Origin: Pyrrhoderma lamaoense
Taxonomy: Eukaryota; Basidiomycota; Agaricomycetes; Hymenochaetales; Hymenochaetaceae
Reading direction: 5' to 3'
Length of the DNA: 64,000 nucleotides
Assembly (NCBI GenBank): GCA_002794735.1
Contig: NBAZ01000017.1
Span: 310,001 to 374,000 of the forward strand
This document shows, one piece after another, positions 54,575 through 64,000 of this stretch (the stretch's first letter is position 1; the number at the start of each line of letters is the position of its first letter). The position numbers and the translations under genes were made by a program. Under the pieces are notes generated by a model. It saw only the letters and a list, made by a program, of their open reading frames with translations, ran no database searches and was not told the DNA's origin.

Positions 54575-56632
54575 TCACTGGTTGTAGAGAAACACTATCA
54601 GCTTCTGAATCTGTATAATCTCCATTAGTGATTTTGTTGAGTAGTTCCTTTCAAACTTTAAATTACCTAAAGCGGAGCTTATAATAGCGGGACCAGCAAA
54701 CTGAGGGTCGCTAATAGTATCAACTGGGACTTCGTTATTCTTCTTCCGGACATCCGAACTTTCATCAACTTCCGAATCTCCAGCCTCCTTCAGATTCAAG
54801 AACATACGATTTCCGAGCAAACAAAAAAAGCCCGCGTTTCCTAGAAGACCAACAACCGATTCCTCAATTATAGAGTATCGTCCAGAGAAGTTGACTTTGG
54901 ATAAAGCAATATTCATTGAACTACAGAATATGAGTCTGGAACGGTGGAAACAATGGTCAATTACCAGTTGAATTTAAAAAAAAATTCAAGCCAAACCCAA
55001 ACCAGGTTTGTTGATTAGTGATTTTAGTATTGGTTATTAACATCATAAAGACTTGAATAATATATAATTTTCGAAAGGGAAAGACAAAGAGACATACGCA
55101 AAATAGTAGATGATCTGATCCTTGATCATAATGTTTATAATATTGGATCCGTTTATACCCGATGATCTCCAGTGTTCGATAGTTTTGAAAAGAGCTAGAG
55201 ACAAGATAACCAGACCCATAGCTGCCGTCATAACCCTGTAATAAAAGATTAAAATTCCTTATACTAAGGTATATGCACAAGTAATACGAGGGCCACGCCA
55301 AACCTGAGGAAAGGAAAGAAGAGAACTCACCAATCAACAAACTGAAAACGGAGTGCACGCTCAATCTGATCGACTTCTGTAGCACAAAGCGATATTTCGT
55401 CTGTTACAGCAATTGCTATAACTGATATTCATTTTTAGAGTCTCTAGGTATATTTTTATGATCATGATGATTATTGTGATACATACGTTTTTGTGCTTCG
55501 CTGCCAGCTATGGCAAGTGCAAGCTTTGCCACTGCTTCACAGCAGAGAAGCGTATAGAGGACAACAGATAAAATTTTGTCTATACCAGGAGAAGCCGAAG
55601 AGTAGGAGAAAAGAGAGTGTCTGTGAGAGGGAGGGGAATTGTAGAACGGTATACTCACCTTTATGCCAAAGTGCAAGCACTCGAAGTGTAAGGACGTCTA
55701 AGCCCTCATTTAGTTCAATCTAGACTAAAAAAGGAAGAAAAGAAAGAAAATCCATACAATCGATTGCAACTTCCACAAGAACGTCTTTTATTTTATGTTT
55801 TTTGTCCCTTGGTCAGCCATGAAATGTTTCTAGACTTGTTTAAATTAAAGAAATACCTGAGATAACGTCAGCCCACTGTGAAAATGTGCCTTTGATATAT
55901 GTATTAAATAATACGCTTTAGGAGTTAAAGGGGACATTGAGTATTTACATCTAAGAAAGTCCAGTTAGTAGTCACGTTAAAGGAGGAGATGTAATTATAT
56001 ATACAGTCTCGTAGTTGCTCTCAAAGTTGGAACTGTAGCCAAGTTAGAAAAATATATTTATCTGGGGGTATGCCCCAAGCTAAAGAGCTTGAACGTACGT
56101 ATCACTGTTGCAGAGGCTCCAAATATGCCAACATATCGATTCTAAGTATCATTATCAGATATCAGCCGTCAACTTCAGCCTCACTTGAAAATGTTATGCA
56201 AAACTATGACTGACGACGAAGAAAAGTATATGTGTCAAGTTATACCAATTTGCGTGTCTGGGGGAGAAGAGAACAATGTTGATATTAGAAAATGTGTGTA
56301 GAGATTATATGCAAAACAAAAGTAGGACTAAGACTAACCCAGAAGTACCTGATCTGAAGAGGAGAAGAAAAAGCATCTCGGAGTCATCCTTGCTATGTAT
56401 CTGGCCTTTCTAGCCTTGAATCCAACTTGGCTAGACGTACTTCTTCCCCTAAAGTTATCACTGATCCGCGTTAGCTTTCGTCTCAAGAAACTACGGTTTT
56501 TTTATGGTTTCACTTAGAAAAAAAACGTACTCATGTCATACACAAGAAGTGAACACACAGCGATCTGGATATTTTGAGGTATGATCTTTTCTTGTATTAA
56601 ACCCGACAAGCTAGGTTCACCAAACGTAGCAG
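54575..56632 (-). CDS. DUF6533-like multi-membrane protein, copy B
   Basis: The start MSATFGEPSLSGLIQEKIIP leads to IQIAVCSLLVYDM. Later exons carry NRYVGIFGASATVI, VLTLRVLALWHK, LSVVLYTLLCCEAVAKLALA and IERALRFQFVDW. Then come AAMGLVILSLALFKTIEHWR, IMIKDQIIYYFA and FFCLLGNRMFLNLKEAG, with a charged tail ending at 54575. At least six hydrophobic segments are visible, an architecture like DUF6533 proteins, whose function is unknown. The C-terminal half is well kept. The second exon (about 56340–56450) is doubtful: the frame that matches copy A at EEVR runs into a TAG after PDT, while a shifted frame stays open. That region is either mis-sequenced or decayed. Copy B is the better preserved of the tandem pair. 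Confidence 0.6.
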
Positions 56633-57448
56633 ACATGTTTGAGTTTCTGTGAGTTCTGTGAGGAAAATGAGTCTGGACAAAATGGTCAAGCTAAGTTTGA
56701 ATGAAATGTTAAGATAGTTCCGTAGGTTGCATAGGTATAAGTACGCTGCGGATTCGATTTATAAATACACTTACAGTATATTTTTGACTGTCGTTACTCG
56801 TTACAGATGCTTGATGCTTTTCGGATTGATGAATATCAATATCAGAATGCCATGTCAATATGTTTGTAGTATAAGGTCCAATGAAAGTTACATTCTCCCC
56901 CCCTTTTTTTTGAGTACCGACGAGCTGTGAGTTGATTTTTTGAGGTAGGTACTATGACAGCGGCTCCAAGTCTGGAGTCATCAGATTGGGTAACTGATAT
57001 CAATTTCATTTTACAAATGCCCTCTCATCCAAATCATGATCTTGATGGTAAATTAGAATGGCTTTAGATGTGGCGCAAATGTCAGTCGTCTCTTGAGTTG
57101 GGAGAACATAAAAAAGCTTAAGCAGAAGATCATTGCGCATGACGTCGGTGGAGAAACGGTATAGAAGTTTTTCTGAACGACATGGTGATCTTTCCTGAAG
57201 CCGAAAACACAGACGCTTATGGACATCAACTCTACATCACAATACCGAACAAACAAAAGCTTCAGGTTTAACCACAGAACGGGAATAATAAGAACTACAG
57301 TTGGTTATTGTCATTATTTGTAGCCCCTTACAGATATAATAGTGATAGATTAATACTAGTAGATGGATATACAGCGGATCAATAATACACATGCATCTTA
57401 TGGTATATGGTAGTGACAGTATCAATAGCATTGGAAGCGACATAACTC
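56633..57448. other. Intergenic region
   Basis: Upstream region of copy B and 3' flank of the GH16 gene, AT-rich. The open frame at 57053–57256 has no supporting features. Confidence 0.4.
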
Positions 57449-59374
57449 TCAACGTCCACCAAAAGCCACATCAGTCTGAGTCTCAAACCCAATCTCATCA
57501 AAAACGCCAACGGCCGAGTTCCACGCCGAAAGAATGGTAGCAAACATTATTAAATAAGTACCTATGCATACACCAAGCCCGGAAGCTTCCCCATAACTTG
57601 GTCCTGAAGAACTACTATCACCTCCCGAATGTGGATCAGCAGCTCTGATGACTGTGTTCTCCCCAGATCCAAATATCTTGATACTCTTCACTTCAAAGTA
57701 TGCGTTATCGTAGTTGGACGGAGAACCCGTCACCCAGTCGATATAACAATCCCCAGGACAAGTTTGCGCAAAGACGGGTGCAGCTCCGGCGCTTCGTAGT
57801 GCGTGTGTGTGTGTGGGGGGGGGGGTGACAGCAAATAAAGTCAACATCCTCCCTCATTCATTTGATCAAAGGAAATAGAAAGAAAAATAGAATACATACT
57901 CGTCTCCGCAGAGAGTGATCTCCATTATTAGGTTCTGAGGTCTGAAATAAGTAGCCATATCACAGCCGTCCTTAGGCCAGTTCGCGGTAGGCTTTCCCAA
58001 GTTCGCGATATCAAACGTCCTTACGTCATCTCCTACTAGTTCAGAAGGGATCGAAGAACGCTATTGTCCCGACAATGGAGCAAACATTTAAAAGAGTGAA
58101 TTTTGAAGCGAAGATACAGTACACTCACATTATAAAACCAGATCCTTCCGGCAGGAGTTCAATAAAAAGGATATCAGGATTTATTAGTTGAAGTAAGCAT
58201 TCATAATCAGTATTCATTGTACCAATACTCTTCAGTAGAAAAAAAAAGACAACTCACGAAATCCCATTCTCAGCAAACTCCGTGACATATATCCCTCCTC
58301 CTGCATCGTGAAACGCTTCACCATAAGAAGATACATCATGATCAGTTACGGTGCATCCCTGATTCCCATTCAACATGTAACTACAGTCCGTAGAGTTGAC
58401 CATAGTACTAGTCTGATTCGCATTCTTCTGTATGCAACCCTATAAATTGGAGCCGTAATCCGATTCCCAATGCCCCAGCGATCATGTCATGGATTTTTCC
58501 AATGAGCATCGTAGAAAAGAGAAAGGGAAGGAGGAAGAAGGGTAAAAACATACAGGTTCTGTGTGAAGCGTCATGCTATTCCGGGTGGCACCATTGATAC
58601 CTTCGAAGGTATCAATCTCCCCACCAGTTGGCCACTCCGGCGCGGTACTCCAAAACGCAGGCCAAGTAGAGCACTGTGCGTTCACGAGAGTGTGTGGACA
58701 TTTTGAAAATAAAAAATTTTAGCCTTAAATTCTAGTCTTGAGGGCCTTATAACTCAACACATAAAACAAAACACACAAAAAAAAACAAGTAGATACAACG
58801 ATCGATAGCGGAAAACAAAGTAGGATAAAAAGGAAAGGAGGGAGAGGGGACGTACCCCATAAGGAACATGCAGGAAGTCAGCAATCCAGACACTTCCTAC
58901 ATCCATACGATCATTCGAAATGATCCTGACGGAATCTCGCCTGTCTCCCATACTGATTGTAGAGAAATTGTCAACCCGGACGATGGCATTACCAGCATCG
59001 TTGATATACGTGAGTCCGGACTTTTCTGCAGTGTGCTGGTCTAGAAAACTGGGACGAAAGGCAAAGAAACGAAGAAAAGGATCAAGAAATGTTATTAGTA
59101 TACAATACTCTGAAGTCGAAGTATGCATGAGAGGGAGGTACATTACTTGTCCATGTGTAAGATTATCGTCTATTAAGTTTTTAGCTCTCTTATATCCATA
59201 TTTATTTCTCAGAAATGCAAGAATGAGAGACTAACAGTTGTTAAAGTAGGACCAATTATCGAAGAACGTCTTGCCAGAGTATTCAGTGACATAATTATAA
59301 GACGTTGCGATAGCCAGCTGTGTGAAAGATATTATTACAAGGTATTTGCGTAGCGTATTTGATGTAGTAGTCAT
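57449..59374 (-). CDS. Secreted GH16 family endo-beta-glucanase with C-terminal hydrophobic segment
   Basis: Seven exons, 59374–59236, 59040–58856, 58673–58554, 58439–58258, 58144–58129 (16 nt), 58060–57900 and 57791–57449, give 381 residues in phase. A signal peptide (about residues 1–24, TLRKYLVIISFTQLAIA) is followed by YSGKTFFDNWSYF. The GH16 core includes VWIADFLHVPYGCSTWPAFW and the catalytic motif GEIDTFEGIN, whose two Glu are nucleophile and acid/base in this family. The core ends at CPGDCYIDWV and FEVKSIKIFG. After a Gly/Ser linker the C-terminus has a hydrophobic stretch, LGVCIGTYLIMFATIL, followed by about 25 polar residues. It may be membrane-anchored rather than GPI-anchored. Known GH16 members of this type cut beta-1,3(4)-glucans of walls; the exact specificity cannot be read. 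Confidence 0.88.
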
Positions 59375-60293
59375 TTTTCTCTTTGATCTGGGTTAAGTTG
59401 TATAAATTTGAATGTTGAAGATGATACGATAGTCGAGTGGCAGAGAAGAGAAATTATAGGGCGGGTGGCTCCTCGTATTATTTCCAGGTATTAATGCACA
59501 GTATACAAGATATAGGAGATAGTATATAAGTTTTATACAGGGTCCTGCCGCAGAGAAGAAAAATATATCAAGGGTATAAGAAGAGGTGGAGGTATTGATT
59601 CAGATTTTTAATCATACTTGAAATAGATTCGGAACTGTCAATCTCAAATACAAATATTAACAAATAGCTTGTATTACTAATTTTGTTATTATAAATCCAT
59701 CTTACTAAGCAGGTATCACTTGTGATTAAATTCACAAGAGCATTGACGAAAACTCAGAATAACGTAGTAGTGTACAAGTGATACAAATATCATCATCATC
59801 ACTTCATAATCAGTATTGTATGAGCCTTTGGTTCATATGCAAAGTATAACCTTGTTTTTGTCCAGTTGATCCTATCTCAACGGGGAAATTTCTGTGTGAT
59901 GGTCTAGACGATTAGTATTGTAATACAATGTTAGAACATATGTGATCGAGAACTAAGCTCAGTCATCCGACAGTCCCAGCTGAGCTGTTTAGAGAAGTCA
60001 ATATATACGTGTTTATGAGAACCGATATCAATGCTTCAGAAACAAAACTAGTACTGTCAACGCGTGGCGCAAAGTTACTCAGGATTTTGATCGGCAACTT
60101 TCCTATCTCGGAAGTCACGGGGTGGCATCACATCGCGCGAACCTGAGCTCGGTCTTAAACTTATAACTTGATCAACTTCAGCTTCCCGGTTGAGATTCGT
60201 GTGTGTGTGCGTGTGTCAACTGTCCTTGTCAAAAGAGTCAGTCGCGTCTCGCGAGACCGACCCATTGAACCTTTTCCAACAAAATCCCGAATC
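59375..60293. promoter_or_regulatory. Divergent intergenic region GH16 / SAC3
   Basis: 919 bp between divergent starts, AT-rich near GH16. An ACGCGT box at 60060–60065 lies about 230 bp before the SAC3 start. Nothing else is recognised. Confidence 0.35.
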
Positions 60294-63200
60294 ATGAACG
60301 ACGCGTCGCCCATGGCGAGCACAAGCGCACATCAACAACAACACCAACACAAACCTCGTCAGTCTACTCGTGGTGGTGGTGGCTTCTCGAATAGAGGCCA
60401 TGGCCATTCTAAAAACAAAACTTGGGTATCCGGACAAGCTCATTCGAGTAGTACACCTACAGAGGGGAAGTGGGAGAGGGGTAGGGGTTCTGGTTCTCAT
60501 AGGTCTCGCGGCGGTCGAGGATCTCAACACTTGTCTTTGACGAACGGACGAGGGGGAGGACGTCATAGCAACACAACGAGCAATGCACCATCGAATTATG
60601 GTACAGAGGACGAAGATGCTGGTGTTTCAGATGCTGATACCGGCTCTTCTCACTTCCCCGTCTCATTCCCTGCATCAAACAATGGTCGAACGAAGACTTG
60701 GGAAGAGGTGTGTCGAGAAATCCTTGCTAGGTGGACCGGGCTCGGATGAACTTACTTTTTTCTTACAAAACCGCATCCGTCTTTTCTCCTTTAGCTCGTT
60801 AAAGCACGTGAAGTCGAGCGTGCTCGGGCTATCCGTGAAGGGAAAATGGATGATCCCACAAAACCAAAAAGGCTTGATGAAGCTATTACAATCGTTGGAA
60901 CATGTCAAGATATGTGTCCAGAATTTGAACGTTATAGAAGAGAACGGGAAAATAACCTAGATAAATGGGAATGCGTATGTTGGACTAGTAGCTTCTGTTC
61001 AACCTACCCGAGGTCGATTGATTAATGATTGTTTGAAAACTAAATTAATAGATAATAGGTCCGGATGGCAAATCAACCAAGAAAGTTGACCACGCGCGGG
61101 CTGTTAAAATATATGAACGTGGGCAGGGAGACAAAATCATCCCGTCGGACTTGAGACCTGCCCCGGTTCTCAAAGTGAGTTTACTCACTTTTTTTTTCCA
61201 TCCACGACATAACCTTTTCGATAACTATGATAGAAAACCCTCGACTACCTCTTCCATGATTTAATACCTCGAGGAGGCTTTGCTGAAACTCAAGCTTTTG
61301 TCCGTGATCGGTCACGAGCAGTTCGAACGGACTTCACCATGCAGCAAGACATGGGCCCAGTAGCCATCGAGTGTCATGAACGATGCACACGTTTCCACAT
61401 TCTATCACTGCATCTGCTGTATGACGTGCCAACTTTTGACCGTGCTTTAGAAATGCAACAACTCATGAACTGTGAGTACCTTTAAAGTCACTCATATAGG
61501 CTAATATAGGCTATAAGGTCCCTAACTTTTCGAAGCTCTTCTCTCTCTCAAGGAATTCTATGACGATCAAAGGGCTGTATACCAGTCTCCTAATGAGCTT
61601 GAGATGAGGATATACCAACGGTTAGGCCTTATCCGGGATCAGAAGGAGCGTAGTGACAAACCCCCTCCTCACATCGAAACGGATCCGGCGTTCAAGCTCA
61701 TCACTCGGTTCCGCGCTGAAGTACAGGCTGCTAGTAGCCCGATAACAAAAACATCGAAGATGAAAGTCAATGCGGCTGCTATGTCAACGTTCATGGAGTT
61801 GGCAGGAGTACTAAGGGAACGTGGGAACATAATCATGATCTACCTCATTGCTTGTTTCTTAGAACACATCTTTGGAAAGGATACTATAGATGACATTGAG
61901 AGTATCAGGGGGGATTATCTATACAAGACATTATAGATGGTAATTCGGAAATGGCGCGATCTGAGGAGGCTGATGCCGAGGCTGACGAAGATGAGAACAT
62001 GGATGATAGGGCGACTCAGGGGCAGACTGATGATGACGAGATCAATGCCTTCATTGATGAGGAGGAGGATGTGGAGGAAGAGATGAGTAAAGAGCCTGAG
62101 GTCCCTCCGGCACAACCAACTCCCTCCCCTTTTCTGTATAATAACTTTGGAGGTGCATCTGGTAAGTTTCTTATCGTTCCAAATCTTTTCTCATACAATG
62201 TAACAATGCTATTCTGTCACCAAAGGCCAACCAAGTGCCAAATCCTCCTTCCCGCCGATTTCTGCACCAAGTGGATCAGTTTTTGAAAAGATTGTTAGTT
62301 CGGCGACAAAGTCGTCTGTATTTGGCGGTACACCATCTGTCTTCGGTAATACAAGTAAAAATATTTTTGGCGGTCCCGTTTTCGGTGCTACTCCGACTGT
62401 ATCTGTAACTCCTCCAGCACCGGTACAAAAAAGTGATGCACAACCACAACTATCGGTATCAACTCCTCTTAGTTCTGCTCCTTCCCAAAACCCCTTGCCT
62501 CCGCGTAGATCACTCGCAGATGCTCCTCCATTGGTATCTGAGGGTTCGGAGGACCATGTTGATCCATCTGAAGCTGTTCAAACCTTACGACCTCCCCCTT
62601 TTGCAGCGTCTCGTAGTGCTCCTCTCAACCCTACGGCCCCTGCCTTTGATCCCACTGCGATCAGAACCTCCTTTTCGGCAACTCCACCTCCCCCTTCATC
62701 TACCCCTACTGCTTCAAGGGCGAACTTACCACCTATTCGAACCGATTCCTTGCTCCAGAGGATTGTAGATCCCAATCGTGGCATCTTCGCAACTCCTTCA
62801 GCGGTCTCACCTTCCTTCTCATTCCCATCTCCAGAGAAATCTGGTTCTGGGAACTCATTGTTGTTAGATGCGGGAGAAACTCGGAAACAGGCCACTATTG
62901 AATCACCTATTGCCCCTCCCCCGATGAATCGTAAAGTACCTATCTCTCTTCCTGGAACACCTACTGCTACCTCTGCGAACTTCGCTCTACCTTCCGCTGG
63001 GCCATCGACGCCAACTACTCCTTATCATGTTCCTGGATTGAGGGTTAACATCGCTCCTTCACCAAGTCACACACCCACTTTCCCTTCTTCAAACTCACGG
63101 TTTGATTCAGTTTACACCCCAGGGCCTCCGTCTTCGATATTCTCTTCTCCTCTGGCTTATGAAAGTTTCATTGCGGATCCTGAACCTGTGCCACAGGTTG

Positions 63201-64000
63201 AAAGCAAACCGGATGTTTCAAAGAAGCACCTGATGCCGGAACTCAAAGCTAAAGCTGATGAGTACAATCGTGCACATAGCAAATTGCCCGAATTCTTCAC
63301 TCTTTGGAAAGAGAAGGCTTTGAAAGAAGTTGCATATAAGAAAGCCCTTGAAAGAGAGGAGGAGTACAAGCGAAGAAAGAAAAGTGAATCGACCAAGTTG
63401 ATATCTAAGTCAGCTTCATTTAAGAGGAGACGGAGTAACTCTGATGTTGCTCGGGAGCAGGGGCAAACACGTAGTCGGAGACGCATTCAAAGAAAGTCTA
63501 ATGGCACTCAGCCACTGAATGATGAGGAATTGGTGCAAAGGTTGATACGGGTATGGTCTAAATTTCTTTGAATGGTTCTCGAAATAATAGTGTAATGTTA
63601 CTAATATCCCCATCAAAGAATCGTGAAGAGAATGAACGTAGATGGGCTCGTGGTTCTTTCGTAAAAGCTATCCGAACCTACGTCCAGTCTCGGATAGATA
63701 CTATCCCATCAAATTGGTCCGTCTGGTTATGTATGAACGCGGACAACGACCAAACAGCTATCTGGCTGGAGAACAAGTTCGATGTTCCGACATCTGGCAC
63801 TTGGGAATCAGAGGCCGTCTTCTCTATTCTAGTTTCTCCTCAACCATCGATTGAGTGTTTTCCTGGATTGATCATTTTTGAATGTACATCGTTAGATGGC
63901 GCCGATGACGAAATTGAAAGGTAATTAATCCACTTTTGTACAGTTGACTGTCGGAGCGATGGATTAATGGTCTGTCATAGGAAGTACCGTGTTCTTGATG
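60294..64000 (+). CDS. SAC3: SAC3/GANP mRNA-export scaffold (3' end outside window; apparent frameshifts)
   Basis: The protein starts [16 protein letters not shown]. An Arg/Gly-rich N-terminal region ends at the first donor (60707). Exons then run 60795–60974, 61059–61174, 61234–61471, 61536–62161, 62226–63550, 63619–63920 and 63981 onward. The SAC3/GANP domain is clear: [49 protein letters not shown], then [10 protein letters not shown] and [12 protein letters not shown], and [13 protein letters not shown]. After it comes an acidic stretch, then FG motifs ([22 protein letters not shown]) and a Ser/Pro region, then a helical segment [13 protein letters not shown]. Sac3 is the TREX-2 scaffold coupling transcription to mRNA export at the nuclear pore. 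The frame breaks near 61927–61930 (YKT to IIDGNSEM). The joint at 61059 also needs one more base if the GTATGT donor is used. Confidence 0.9.

Overview
The window is nuclear DNA of a filamentous fungus, almost certainly a basidiomycete and probably an agaricomycete. Most genes are split by short GT–AG introns of about 40–110 bp. Housekeeping genes are fungal in type. Two families largely confined to basidiomycetes occur: DUF7918 (two genes) and DUF6533-like multi-membrane proteins (a tandem pair plus a fragment). The names rest on reading conserved motifs, not on database searches.

Layout. 1–1322 (minus) is the start of a secreted Ser/Thr-rich protein built from a tandem array of interchangeable phase-1 mini-exons. 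2.5–5.5 kb holds a divergent pair, nse3 (SMC5/6 complex) and a p47/Shp1-type Cdc48 cofactor, followed by tRNA-Gly(UCC). 6.9–15.2 kb has a putative peroxisomal acyl-CoA ligase, a DUF7918 gene and the DEAH helicase PRP43. 15.2–25 kb is gene-poor, with two unrecognised low-complexity genes. 25–30.7 kb is a divergent pair: a Cdc12-type septin and valyl-tRNA synthetase with two in-frame starts. 31.6–36.6 kb has a second DUF7918 gene and a tail-anchored FHA-domain protein. 38–45.2 kb is a divergent pair: a 1,327-residue protein with a CDCA7-type 4CXXC_R1 zinc finger, and the Nug1 GTPase. 45.2–51 kb is microsatellite-rich around a small membrane-anchored protein gene. 51–56.6 kb is a duplicated block of DUF6533-like genes with two copies of a ~235-bp repeat that share an identical 94-bp core. 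57.4–59.4 kb is a GH16 glucanase gene, and 60.3 kb to the end is the mRNA-export scaffold SAC3, cut by the window edge.

A feature running across the whole window is a series of about ten apparent one-base deletions inside otherwise intact, conserved genes (shp1, PRP43, VAS1, the CDCA7-like gene, SAC3, a DUF7918 gene, the 17.7-kb gene). Nearly all lie in short homopolymers. Putting one base back at each site brings all exon phases into register, so assembly error is the likely cause. No operon-like system exists here. The linked themes are genome maintenance and chromatin (nse3, CDCA7-like), ubiquitin/Cdc48, ribosome biogenesis and splicing (PRP43, NUG1), translation, septation and mRNA export.
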